DNA from: Gracilaria gracilis
Taxonomy: Eukaryota > Rhodophyta > Florideophyceae > Gracilariales > Gracilariaceae
Reading direction: 5' to 3'
Assembly: GCA_030374805.1 (NCBI GenBank)
Contig: JARGSG010000223.1
Coordinates: 1 to 64,000, forward strand
Length of the DNA: 64,000 nt
The stretch's first letter is position 1. Every line of letters starts with the position of its first letter. Positions 1 through 11,707 of the stretch are shown piece by piece. The notes beneath the pieces are model-generated. The model was not told where the DNA came from. It did no database searches and was given only the letters and a program-made list of their open reading frames with translations. The translations under genes were made by a program, and so were the position numbers.

Positions 1-136
1 ATAGTATTCAGAGAGCATCTGGCATATTTTATTCATTCCTCCAAGTCATATTTCGATATTGCGGTACAAAGCATTTCATAATTTTTACTAACATAAAATC
101 AATATAAGCAAGATACACGTTATGCAAAATTAAATT
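1..136. repeat. Tail of a preceding A-type unit
   Basis: The first bases match the segment at 23310-23424 just before the insertion between A3 and A4, including the run that ends in the ataca target later used by that insertion. The window therefore opens inside an array that continues to the left. This roughly 205-bp junction segment is absent between A1/A2 and A2/A3. Confidence 0.8.
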
Positions 137-215
137 ATGAATGATTGGACGAGAATCTCTAAACCTGAGATCAATCTATGATGGGAGAGGTGAGAGAGAA
201 GAGAGCTGGCAGTAA

Positions 216-223
216 TATAAATA
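216..223 (+). promoter_or_regulatory. TATA box of unit A1
   Basis: TATAAATA lies 66 bp upstream of the ATG at 282, next to a GA-rich tract (about 190-205) and followed by a CT-rich leader. The same arrangement recurs in all eight units, which supports a real core promoter carried by each repeat. Confidence 0.7.
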
Positions 224-281
224 CGGTCTTATAAGAAGCACCCTCCATCATGCTGCCCTCTCTCTCTCATACTCTCTCCTC

Positions 282-1560
282 ATGATTCTAAAGGTTCCTT
301 GTCTCTTTTTCTATCTTTGGGCGTTGCTTGTTCTATTTTTCACAGCCGCTCCCGCTTCCTTCACCCCCCACGCGTCTTAAGCTTTCATTGCCCCGCCCGC
401 CTCCCCCCGCTTCCCGCTCACACCATCTCCACTCGTAAAAGCTTTCACTGCCCATGTTTCATTCATCACCGTCAGTATCTACCAAAGCTTCGGCTTCCGT
501 CGCGGAAACGCAACAGCATTTTTTCTCCGCACTAGGATCCATTTCGGTATTTAAACCTGACTGACCTTCCGGATGAAAAACTCCTGCACATCGTTTCTAT
601 CACTGGTGACCATGGGATACAGATGCGCACGGCCTATCGTCTTGGCCGATTCTGCATACGGTGGAATCAAATTTTAATTGCATATACTTACCTGGTTTAT
701 CACATGTTATTAATGATGTAACATGGACGCTTTCGGACTATGTCGTTAAAACGGAGAGCGCGCTTTGAACTCGTGTGTTTCAGCTACAACCATTCTCAAA
801 GTATTCAGTATCACTCGGAGTTCTAACAATCTCTTCATTCATAGAGTTTTTCTGCTTTTTCTCTCTCCTGTTTTACAGGGGCTGCGCAACACTCTCTTAT
901 GGGAGATCAATATTTCTTGTGGCACTCTAAGTGGCGAGGAACGCATTCCGTTAATCAGTTGCAACAACCTCCGCCGTCTTAATCTCTCGATTCTTACCAT
1001 CATGGTTCCTTTTTTTGGCATGCTTGAAAATGACACATACACTTTTATGCATTCAAGCCCTCATCAACTCTTTGAGAATTAAGGCACTTCTCTCGATATC
1101 CATGGTAGGAAGACCATTTATGGCGAGCTTTTTTCGTTTGGAATTTTCGTTTCGTCTCTAATTATACTTCAAACCTTTTTTCCCATCTAATTGAACGAAC
1201 ATAATGACATATTCACCCGTCATTCAAAAGGTATTTTCAACCTCTTGGCGTCTAGTGCATTTTCTGCGGCATTGTTTACGTAGAAAAAAATCGTACGGCA
1301 ACCACTCGAACGGCAATTTTACGCCTCATTGGACTACTTTTATGTATTTGACCGAAACGATTAAAAGAGAGCGTTTAACCATGAAAGAACTACTTATATC
1401 AGCCTTAGTCGCTGAGAACGCAAATTCGCGCCTACTTTGCTTACAAATCTTGTCTGGAGAAATCGAAAACGGAACGAAAAATTATAGTTTCAGAATGGCT
1501 TTACGGTCTATATTCGTGAGAAGCTTTCGCACTATCGCCCAGAAAGCGAGGAAGTTGTAG
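282..1560 (+). pseudogene. F-box/LRR-like gene relic, copy A1
   Basis: From the ATG at 282 the frame gives a short hydrophobic start (residues 8-21, ending TAAPAS) that looks like a signal peptide, but it stops at 378-380. A likely intron runs from GT at 435 to AG at 535 (pyrimidine-rich acceptor). The next exon contains the F-box-like string LTDLPDEKLLHIVSITGDH followed by RTAYRLGRF, then loses frame through a one-base deletion relative to A2. Downstream, NLRRLNLS near 965-1000 looks like a leucine-rich repeat. A clean 118-codon ATG frame at 1204-1560 ends the relic. It contains LLCLQILSGEIENG, and its last part is conserved in A2-A4. F-box proteins link substrates to SCF ubiquitin ligases; that role is known for the family and only inferred here. 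The family match is by motif only. Confidence 0.55.
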
Positions 1561-1909
1561 CGTTAATGTAGAGTGTACAAGGTTTCAGGACGTAACTGAA
1601 AAAGAGCAAAGTGATGAATCGCTCCTTCACATGCATATTATCTCGAAGTTCTGGTATCTGCTGTGCTACTGCTGGCCGTGGCGAATACTAATGCACCTCA
1701 ATGTATATATGCACGTACTTTCCTTCTCTACTAAGACTTTGGCATCTATATGATGGTCACTAGAGATAAAATTTCTGTTCATTTTAACAGTTACTGTTTC
1801 ATCACGTGTTCATCGAATCAAATTTCCATTAAACTGTGCAGAAAAAAATCGTTGAAAAAACTACGCACCCGAACTTGAACTGAACAAACTATCATACATA
1901 CTTCGTTGA

Positions 1910-2700
1910 TGTAGTGCAACGCCAGAGGCAGAAAGATACCACGAAGTTGTCCGAGATCTTCCTCCGTAGGAGGGTAGTCAGCAGACAGAGCCTCTCTGGC
2001 AAGGCACGACGATGTCGGGTGTAAGCCGAGGCAAAGCCGTCACGACGGGCGTAGAGAGTTGAGCAAGGATCGGTGCTAGCAACACGTGTGTAAGTGAACG
2101 TGCCCTCGAGAGAGGCACGAGTCCACGGAAGTGGGGAAGGAGAAAAGGAATCCGCGAGAGTGGGGGATGGAAAGAAGAAAAAGGAGGAAAGGGCAAAAAG
2201 GCTACGGTAAACACCAGGGATATCCCTGTACAGGGTCGAACGCGACACAAGCGGAAAACACTCCCACGAATGGGTCCTGTTAGGTGACGCAGGAAGGATA
2301 CACTACCCGTAGGCAACGGAGCCTCTCTCCTGGAAAGAGTCGATGACCGCCGAAGGCGAAGAAGTATAGAGCCAACCCTGGTTGGGGAAGTTTACTTAGT
2401 GGCAATGGCCAATCGCCGAGCCACTATATAGTGTAGTAATCTCACTGCAACTAGTCAAAAACTATTAAATAAATATCTAAATTACCAGCAATGATGTGCC
2501 AACCATCCGTTGCGGGAGCTCCACACGTGTCTTAGTTACGCTCAAATTGGGGCTGCGGCGCGAGTGTACGTGTGCACCGTGCACAATATGCAGACCGCAT
2601 TGCGGCACACAACCCGTGTGTAGCGGCAGTAATCATCAGCACGCGCAAGCATAAAAATGACTAAGTCGGTGAAATATCCCTTGTAGGGCGTTGCACTACA
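1910..2700 (-). repeat. gypsy-1 3' LTR
   Basis: This 791-bp LTR begins tgtagtgcaacgcc and ends with its exact reverse complement, so the LTR has 14-bp perfect terminal inverted repeats around the usual TG...CA. It pairs with 11708-12948. On the element strand it is the downstream LTR. Confidence 0.95.
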
Positions 2701-4090
2701 TCTCCCCCTCCTAGGCGCAAGCACGTCCCAAAGGTGACAGATGCAGCGCCGAGACCATGACGTAGTCCGCCAACTACCCATCGCGTGGGATTTCTTTCAG
2801 CTTCGCCATGATGCCCCGCAAAGCGGTCCGACAGTTATCCAAACGACCACGACCACAACCACGTCCTGGTCCTCACAAAAACCTTCTTCGATATCACAGC
2901 GGCGTTCATCCTGCTTAGCAGGTCTGCGGATCACATTGTGGGATGTCTTGATGAAGTTCGGAACGCTCCACAGTAGTTGTTTGACAAATGTACTCTGTTC
3001 CCCAATATTTGGGTGGTGGGCGTCCCTCGTAGACATTTGTACCACTTCCTGCCACGCAGAGTAGCCAACTTGACTCCGCTAAGGTGCCACAACCCGGGAA
3101 CGGTCCGGTTAGTCTACGCTCAAAGCGATTCGGAAGTGACCACAGTACGCGGACGCGTTTTCAGAAAACGCAAATATTGAAGTGCCCCTAACTTCCGATC
3201 CAGACCTTAAGAAACCACTCCCAGTACGTCGGATAACTCTCGAACACTAGAGCTTCGGAATGACGCCCAGAAAGTTGGGATTAAACGCCACTAAGGTGGA
3301 AAGCGCAACCTGTTTCAGTTCGAGCTAAGAATAGACGGCCGAACTGAAACGATGCCATAACTTAGAAGGCATCCAAGAAACTTGGAATTTGTCTTCACTA
3401 AAGTGTCAAAGCACGTTGATAAAAGCCTGGTGCAAGATAATTAAGGAAACGGGAAAGTGTTGCCCGAGATACGGGATTTTAGCAAAAGCCATCCTCATAG
3501 TACTGTAGAGGGGACAGACCCGATCTCCGGGAACTTCGACCGTTACGCACTGAAACGCACCAGCCTCCCACCGTGTTATGCCGATGCCGCACGTGTGTTG
3601 CAGCGGTTGCAAAGCGTCGTGCAACACCCGATGACGGGGCGACAGAACCGGTTGATCCGAGTTGAACATACATCCAAGATGGCAATGTAGCATTGTAGAC
3701 ACAATGAAAACACAAGTATTGTGGTGTACTCGACAACTGTACACCCTGGTGATGGGGGAAACCCGTGAATGCGGATCCATAAGACCAGCAAGCTGGATAA
3801 AAAACCCATCAGCACGATAACTGAGTAAATAGGGTTATTAACCCGACTGAGTCGGACTCCAACTCAGAGAGTGCGACTGCGTGACGCCACCCAGGGTGAG
3901 CGTCATTCCCGTATTGAAAGGCATGAGAATTCTTCTTAACTTCTTCTTCCCGCAATGGCGGTGCCCATTACCCAACCTGGGCGTTATCCAGCGTACCTGG
4001 GAGAGCCGTACCGGCGCGACGGCGATACTTTACAACCCGTGAACGCGGGAGGTGTGCGATCGGTTCCTCAGTATCCCTTCAGAGCCATAC
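2701..4090 (-). other. gypsy-1 purine tract and 3' untranslated stretch
   Basis: Directly inside the 3' LTR, 2701-2713 reads on the element strand as aggagggggaga, a fitting polypurine tract for plus-strand priming. The remaining 1.4 kb, up to the chromodomain end near 4092, shows no supported coding sequence. Confidence 0.6.
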
Positions 4091-4091
4091 C

Positions 4092-5850
4092 TTACCAACG
4101 AACTAGGTATTGTAAATTACCGTTCCTATCGTAGGAATGTCCGAGAATTCGGTCGACGACGTATTCCTGTACGTACACTTCCCGGCCATGCCGTGTCCTC
4201 GTCACTTCTAGTTGAACATTACCGTCATGGGGAAATATATCCCTCAAGGGGGTTTCGGGGTGCATCGAAGCCGTGTCGGCGCTAACCCTACAAGGGATCG
4301 AGTCTCCACCTTCGTGGTAGTCGTCTCTCACCGCTAGCTTGCGTGAGTCATTCCGCCTCTGCGGTGGCAATGACGCCGTTTCTGCCGACTGGGGTGTTCC
4401 ACGCTCCGTGGAGAGTGGCGCGTAAGGTGCGTCTCCCCGTGAGCGGGCACTTGACTCTAACAATGGTTGGCTAGGGGTTAACCCAAGTTTGAAGCGTCTC
4501 TCTAGAGTGAGCTTTCTCCAACGGCTGCGCCGTGCGCTTTGGACTTGACCACCCCGTGTCCAACGGCGAAGTCCGGTGAGCCGGCGTGTGCTGCGCTGGC
4601 CCCGTGTGGGTCGTACACAGCACTTCTTCCGTTTCGGACGTGTAAAGCTTGCGCTGCGCCCATTATTGTGGAGATTTTGATTCTTTTGCCGTTGGCTCGC
4701 CGTCCTGGACGGGGGTTGCTTAGTCCGGAACGACCGATTTCACTCTAGTTTCGACCCCAGGATCTGCCGAGGCGCTCTGGAACGCGTGGCGCGATGAACC
4801 TACAAATGACTCCCCTGTCTCAGGGTTATCAATTCCGTTGCGGACGGTGGGTGTCGTTGTTGTGGCGTCTTCCAGGGTGGAGGGCCGTTGCTGAAAACTG
4901 CTGTTAAATGTTCCCCCGAGGGACTTGGTCGTCCATACCCAGCGCTGCTGGGCTCATCCTCTGCGCTGCTCTCCGCCTCTTGCGGCGATAGTGGCCCTGC
5001 CATTTCCGTTCCTACGGAAAACTCCGTAACCGATGGTGATGAGCATACACCCTGATTGGGGCTTTGTGAAGCAAGTCGATTGTCGTGATGCGTCTGCGGC
5101 GACGACTTCGCTTTAATAACCTCTGTTCCGCGCTGCGAATTCCGTTGCGACGGCGAAGGATCTCCTTTGGAGCGGCGAACCTCCTCCCCCTCCTTAGACG
5201 GAGCCACGGGAAGGAGTGGTAGAACTGCCGCATGGCGGGTAATAATGCATGCCATGGGGGTCATAGAAGTTCGGCCAAAAATGGCCTGTCCTATCCGGCG
5301 AAGACGGGTTTTCGGATAACAGCGGAATGTCTGAGAGGCCCCGGGGGGGATGTGGTAAAAACAATGGTCGTTTGGCCACAGATGTTCCCGGTGTCTCCGG
5401 TGCTGGTGTACCCGTAGAAACGGGAGTTATGCTGTCCAAAACTACCTCAGACGAGGGCGGAGGGGCGGTACAAGGCGATCGCGGGATAGCCGCTCATGCG
5501 TGTCGCCCATTTGAACCACGACTGTGTCGGTAGTTACGGATATCACCCTGAAAGGTCCGTCCGCCACTGGCGATAGCTTGTGACGTTTCTCCCGTTCCGG
5601 GTTGTAGTACTCCTTTCGTACGAAGATGTAGCTACCTACCGCAATTGGCAGGCTGTAGGATCTTCGTAAACGAGCGTCAAAATTCTGCTTTTATGTGGCT
5701 TGGGCTTTGGCCATTGACTTCCGCGTAGCATGTACCAACTTCGTGAGCCACTCTTTGCACTTTTGTCGGTAATCACCTACAGATGGGAAGCTTCCAAGCG
5801 TAGCTTGCGATTCCAACGCCGCAGGCGGGGGGAGCACGAGACAATACCAA
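4092..5850 (-). mobile_element. gypsy-1 Pol tail: GPF motif, long linker, chromodomain-like end
   Basis: On the minus strand, GPFRVISVTTDTVVVQ near 5,480-5,570 fits the GPY/F module that ends Ty3/gypsy integrases. About 1.2 kb of Ser/Pro/Thr-rich sequence follows. At 4092-4166 the string EYVVDRILGH followed by LQYLVRW matches the first strands of a chromodomain, known in chromoviruses to steer integration to modified histones. The linker between the two modules is unusually long. Fossil relic. Confidence 0.7.
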
Positions 5851-5851
5851 T

Positions 5852-6604
5852 TCAAATGGTGATACTCCGGGTAGTCTGATGAACTTGCGTATTGTACGCG
5901 AACGTCACCGCATCGGTGTACAAGTCCCAATTCTTGGGGTGGTCAGCAACGTAGGAACGGAGGGCGACTAGTATCGTCCGGTTGAACCGTTCAACTTGCC
6001 CATTACATTGGGGATGATAGGTAGTTGTGAACTGGTTCTTCACGTCCCGGATGCGGCAGACATCCTGGAAGAAGCGCGACGCGAACTGCTTTCCGTTATC
6101 GGACAACAACTCCACTGGAGGACCGTACGCAAATGCCAAAGGGGTAACGAATGCGTTAGCCACCGTGTACGCGGTTATCCTCCGAAGAGGGACAGTCCAA
6201 ACAAGCTTCGAGAAGCGGTCGGTGATCACAAGTAGAAACTTGTTCCCTCCTTTTGTTGTGAGGAGTAGCCCGAGGATGTCAATTGCGACAAACTCCAGCG
6301 GTGCCCTAGCAGGCAATAGCTTCAGCGATTTGCTGTTCTTCCGAAGTTTCACTGGGTTCTTTGCGCACTCCGTACAGAATCGTACTGTCGCGTAGCAATC
6401 CACCGCCATTGCGGGCCAATAAAAGTCCATTCTCAGGGTGAAATAGAGCTGTCGGCCACCGGCATGACCACCGATCTTCGGGTAATGCGTTAAATGCAAC
6501 AACCGCGATTGCAGGGAGTGCGGCACCACTACTTGGGGGGTAGCCTCGACGTTCCTCACGAGGTAGCCTTGGTCGTTTACCCCGAAGGGGGAGTGCTCCA
6601 CCAC
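5852..6604 (-). mobile_element. gypsy-1 integrase relic
   Basis: The region shows an H-H...C-C zinc module (HLTHYPKIGGHAGG, then FCTECAKN). The catalytic-core signatures follow: D in FVAIDILG, D in LLSDNGKQF and E in NGQVERFNRT. This is a typical Ty3/gypsy integrase core of expected size. It inserts element cDNA into the genome in living relatives. Confidence 0.93.
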
Positions 6605-6609
6605 CGTTA

Positions 6610-7545
6610 AGACTGGCGCGTATCCCTATGCAAAAGGGGTCTCCGAACTGTTCTCGTACCAGTTCCTCTGGAGTTATGGGGGACAAAATTCCCCGGTGGG
6701 GGTTTCTCAGTAGCGACCTCATTAGAGGCCAGTATTTCGTCAAAGTCAGCATTCATATCCAGATCTTCTGGCCATTCCGGACCTTCCCGGTGCTTTTCCG
6801 TCCACCACGAAGCAGGGGATGTCGTCATCCTTGGTTACGAGGGCCTCTACACTTGTGGGTAATCGGGGACAGTGCGTCGGCCTGCTTGTTCTGCACCCCC
6901 TTCTTATATATGACTGTGAAGTCATATTCCGCTAAGCGGTGTCTCCATCGCATCACGCGGCCAGATGGATCAGAGATATTCATGCAACCACCTCAGCGAA
7001 GAGTGATCCGTATATACGGTAAAGTCAACACTCATAAGATAGGGGCGAAGAGTGCTCAGTGCCCACACAACTGCGAGACACTCTTTTCTCCGAAACGGAG
7101 AAGTTCCGCTCGTGGACGTTCAGCGAGCGCGACCAGTACCCGATGGGTTTCCGTTTCTTTTCCGGGGTGGTTTGGAAAAGAGCGCAACCGGCTTGGTAGT
7201 CGCTCGAGTCCGTATGCACGGAGTACGGCAATCGTAATTTGGGTAACGATAGGATCGGTGCTGACGTGAAAGCCTCTTTTAAGGAGTTAAAAGCTTCCGC
7301 TTTCGCGGGAGTTAAGAGTTCCAGTTTCAACGGTTGTCCCTTGTGCAGGAGTGCGTGGAGGGGCGCCGCGATGTCCGAAAAGTTCGGGATGAACCGTCGA
7401 TAGACGTTGACGAGGCCTAAGAAGGATCGTAATTCCGTCTGAGTACGGGGTTCCTTTGCCTTCATTAGGGATTTGACTCGAGCTTCCTCGATTGACAGCC
7501 GTCCAGGACGGATAATGTGAATAAGACACTTGATAGTATATGTGA
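6610..7545 (-). mobile_element. gypsy-1 RNase H region
   Basis: Minus-strand translations show FLGLVNVYRRFIPNFS (the RT-RNase H connection), HTDSSDYQAGCALFQ and PIGYWSRSLN, all standard in the RNase H part of Ty3/gypsy Pol. Fossil relic. Confidence 0.9.
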
Positions 7546-7550
7546 AAAAT

Positions 7551-8300
7551 TCACACTTCCTTAGCTTGACGGTTATCCCAGCATCGCGTTAAAACGGTTA
7601 GAACTTCCCGTACATGGGTGAGGTGGTCGTCGAGGTTATCTGAGAAGACCATGACGTCATCCAGATATACCAAACACGACCGCCACTTGAACCTGTTGAG
7701 CAGGATATCGCCCACTCGTGGGAACGTGGCGGGGGCGTTGGTCAACGCAAATGGCATCCACTTGAAGCGGTAGGACCCGGAGTGACAGCCAAAGACTGTC
7801 TTGTCGCTGTCCTCTTCTCTTACAGGGACTTGCCAATATCCCCAATTGGCATCCAACGCCGTGGACACGGTTGCGTTCCCAAGTGAATCAATGCACTCAT
7901 CCATCCGAGGAATCGGGTAGGTATCCCGTACTGTTACTGCGTTTAACCGACGGTAGTCGACACAAAATCGCGATGTACCGTCGGCCTTTAATGCTAGTAC
8001 GACTGGGGATGCCGAGGGTGATTGAGCGGGTTCAATCACCCCGGCGCGGAGCATCTTGTGAAATTGAAAATGCTCCTCTTCCCGAGCCTTCGGTCCTGCC
8101 CTATAAGGAGTTTGCGCAACGGGACGCGTGTTCGGCATCACCTGAATCCGGTGTTCCGTTGCATCTATCTGTCCTAGAGAGCCATTCCACATAGTGGTAA
8201 ATTCCCGTAACATGTTACGGAGTCGATCGCGGTGCGAATCCGGTACATGACCGAGGTCCAGCTCTTCGAGAGCCTTCACCGGGTCAAGCCGGTCATAGCT
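7551..8300 (-). mobile_element. gypsy-1 reverse transcriptase
   Basis: Recognisable motifs include FCVDYRRLNAVTVRDTYPIP, LDANWGYWQVPV, FALTNAPATF and the catalytic YLDD at 7656-7667. The region lies upstream of RNase H and integrase on the same strand, as in Ty3/gypsy. Confidence 0.95.
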
Positions 8301-8719
8301 TGTGGGGCCACGCTCTCCTGTTGGTACAGGGTTCGATTCCGAACCATTCGGTGACTTCTGCGTTGACACGGCAGTATTCTCCGTTAAAACGGCAATTTCC
8401 TCTCCCTCCTTAGACGGGGCGTCGGAGTTCTCTGTACTCACCACCTCGTCAGAGGAAACTAAACTGAGAACATCGGCAGCCGTCATCCGCGTCGGGAGCA
8501 TCGCGAGCGGGTGCGGGGTAACTGATCCAATTACTTGGTTCTTTTCTAGATACTGAGGTTTGCTGCCAAGGTTGGCAACGAGTACCCGAAACGGGATATC
8601 TGGTGTGGCCTGCAGGACACCGTTCGCGACGGCTAATTGACAATGCTCGTACAACGAGGAAATGGATTGCACAACCCGAAGACCGTGTTGACGGGAATTG
8701 ACCTGTACCATTACCTGTG

Positions 8720-9190
8720 ACTCAGGGCGGGATAGAGACAGACACAGCGACGCGTAGTTTCGTAACATTCCCGGCGCGCCGGAGGTGATTCCTGCGCGGC
8801 AGGGGAGTGGAACCTGCTTCCGCGAAGCCCGCTTTAGCGGACGTCGAACAATTGGAACAGAGGATTCGTTGACCAGTTCGACACGCCTGAGGCCGGGGCC
8901 TGATTGCGTCGACAAATCTGTCGCAGTAATTATATCCCAGTATCACTGGAGCGGCCAATGACCGACAGACTATAAAGTCAAGCTTCACCATCATGGTGCC
9001 CAACCGTACGACCAAGTCGACGGTGCCTACCGTTTTCAACGGGTTGTTGTTCGCATCTGCGACATCCATAACCGCATCAGCGCGGATTCGAGACCGCATC
9101 TGCGAAGGCAAAAAGAATTCCACGACAAAGTTCGGGCCCGCACCTGTATCCAGGACACTGAGAGTTCTTACCAGAGGACTGGGGGGTTAA
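8720..9190 (-). mobile_element. gypsy-1 aspartic protease
   Basis: The active-site motif DTGA is encoded at 9139-9150 in the context LDTGAGPNF, followed by a hydrophobic segment with VILGYNYCDRF, the usual C-terminal flap pattern. The other gypsy element here has the same DTGAGPN context. Confidence 0.88.
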
Positions 9191-9425
9191 GGCCAAGTTC
9201 GGCCGTAAACTTTATAAATACGCTTGGCCATGACCAAGATTCTATCTGGGATCCGGTTGTTTCTTACCCGTATCCACGGTCGACGCAGAACACCTAAGTG
9301 TTCCGAATCCGCGTCTGCGGTGTCCTTCCTAGTGAGGATCTTTACCGGGGAGTGAGGCAACGACGCCTCGGGCGTCACGAGCCTCAACTCTGAGGACGCA
9401 TCTCCCAAAGAGGAGACTCCCTTGT

Positions 9426-11640
9426 TTAGTTTTCCTGGCCTTCCGCCTGCGGCGGCTTCTCAGGCTCCTCAACGAAGAGGGCTTGGGATTCTCGTTGAGG
9501 ATTTTCTACCTGTGTGGTGTTTGGAACGTACCCCTGCTGGGAGGGGACATCCGATCGCATCGGAACAGACCGCGCAGGCGGGAGGGCATGTGACAGGTCC
9601 AGCTTCGCGCGCAAGTACGATGCGATGGGCACTGTGCGCTTCTCCTCTGGAGTGAGGGCTTCGTAGTTCGACACTACCTTGCCCATTGTCCTCAGAGAGA
9701 GAAGACACTGCGGTGATGTGTGACCGTGCGTATAGCACAGGTGGCATATCAAACGCAATACTGCTGCTGCAGGTTACCTTTCCGAACTTCGGCGAAACGA
9801 ACCGCAGGGCGGGGGTCTCTTCATCCAGGCCGTTGAAAACGGGTACCTCCATTCGAATGTGGGATAGAGGGCACCGTTATACGACGGTTGTCCACTCACA
9901 GCGCTGGGTCGACCAGTGCTGTATCGAACGATGTATCCGTCGTGGACGGGAGTTCCGTAGTCGGCACGGAGATGACTTCGCTGTGAGCCAACTGCACGTT
10001 GTCGTATCCCTGTTGAGGGTGTTCAGCCACTACCAGTGAGAGCGATGGGGAGCGGTCCTCCATCACTAACGCTTTGCAGACTTCGACCTCGAATGAGGAA
10101 CACGAGCACTTACTGCATCACCCTCCGCGCGCGCGGCTTGGACCAACTCGAGGTAAGTAATCCTCGGCTTGTCCTTCCGACGGCGGGCAACGAGGGACTT
10201 GATGGCTGCACTCAGCCCATCGATGCACATCGTACAACGTTCCCCAGCGGGGTAGACATTACCACAGCGGTGGAAAGCCTTGTGAAGGCGTACCGAATAA
10301 TCGGTTTCAATCTCGTCGTGGCGCTGACGAGTATCCTTCAAAGCAAGGATCGCGGAATGAATGGTATCATTCGTCGCGTAGGACCTCAAGAGGTACTGGA
10401 CGGCTTCAGGCCAGCACGTCACCCCTCCTTCGGAGGCTCTCATGGAACCTCTTACAGAGTGATATTGGTCTTCGGCCACCCCCCGTAAAAAGTATGGCAG
10501 CGTCACGTAGGCTTGTCCTTCATTCATACCGAGTATACCGGCTTCCGCAACAAAGCGGGCGAGGAAATCCCGCACCAAAATTGGGTCCTCTCCAGAAATT
10601 GTCTGGTTCCGGAGTGAAAGCTGCATTCGCTTGATGCAATTTTTCACTCTTCCCGTTCCACGGGGTGTACGCTCTAAAGAGGAGTCTTCCACTCGATATT
10701 ATAGGTACGAAAGTAGCTTGCAATACATTTTATTCGTAGGCTCCAATTCCCGTAGTCCGGAATGTCTTCTACCCTTTGTACGGGAACGAATCACCACCTG
10801 GGTGGCAGAAGACCACTTTAAGCGCGAAGAGCGCCCGCGGCGACCGTCCTCCGACTTGGAGTCTGAAGTAGTAGACCCATCCGAATCACTCGGGTTAGAA
10901 TCAGACGAAGTCGGTGTATCCAAATGATCGTTGGTTTGGCGTTTGGAATTCCGCCTGCGGCGGCCTTTGCTTGTTCCAGCGCGCTGGTCACGTTGTGACA
11001 CGGCAGCAGCTAGATCACCCGGGGAGTTCTCATCCATTAACATGGTTTGCTCCAACGTCTCCTGACGGGCACGGACGTGATTTAATCGCTCCTCAATCCC
11101 TTCAACGAAGGCGGTGGGCGAACCCAAACACTCCAACATTTTGTTGACATCAAACCGTAATATACGGAGGTCTTCAGCAACATCCCTCGCCGCGGTACTC
11201 ACGACCACCTCACGGAGGGCTCGAAATTCCTCTACAAGGGCAGTATGGGCGCCACGCAGAGTGCGTACCTGGTCCTCCAGGGACGTTTCCTGGGGGGGTG
11301 TTAGCAACAACCTCCCGGCGAGGTTGGGATCCTGCGGCAACGGTGGCTGGCTGGGACGCCAGAGGCGCACCACTGGCAACTGGAGCAGGCCCAGCGCCGG
11401 GCCGAGAAGAGGCCAACGGAGGCAAAGGAAGGTCCCGGGATTCCCGGTGCTGGCTCCAAGTCCGAGAGGAAACCCTCGCGTCGAAGGTTGAACCAGCCCG
11501 AATCGGGATCTTAGAAATCACCCGATCATCGGGAACATCCCCACCATCATGGGAACAGCTGCGAGTAACTGCCGGCTCCACTCGATATGGCTTCAGAGAC
11601 ATCGGTAAATCCGTTCAACGGGAAAACACAGAATCTTCCG
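9426..11640 (-). mobile_element. gypsy-1 gag region
   Basis: The capsid-like part lies at about 10,066-11,379 (for example FLARFVAEAGIL and YFLRGVAEDQY), with a basic, Ser/Asp-rich stretch in between. A CCHC zinc knuckle, CHLCYTHGHTSPQC, lies at 9705-9746. Gag packages element RNA in living relatives. Fossil relic. Confidence 0.85.
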
Positions 11641-11688
11641 GAACAAATAGAGATCACCTCAAAGAAGAAAACAACACACAAAAACTTT

Positions 11689-11704
11689 CTAAGTCGTGAG
11701 ACCA
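11689..11704 (-). other. gypsy-1 primer-binding site
   Basis: On the element strand, 3 bp after the 5' LTR, the sequence reads TGGTCTCACGACTTAG. TGG at its start fits pairing with a tRNA 3' CCA. Gypsy-2 has the same site with one change in the first 15 bases. The tRNA was not identified. Confidence 0.7.
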
Positions 11705-11707
11705 CTT

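Noticed and set aside
1204-1560. Stand-alone 118-aa gene in A1
   Set aside because: In A2-A4 only its last 59 codons form an ATG frame, and it follows the F-box/LRR exons at constant spacing. It is more likely the end of that gene relic.
4092-5439. Independent host genes on the minus strand (154-, 123- and 81-codon frames)
   Set aside because: They lie within gypsy-1, on its coding strand, between the integrase and the 3' end, and fit its Pol tail.
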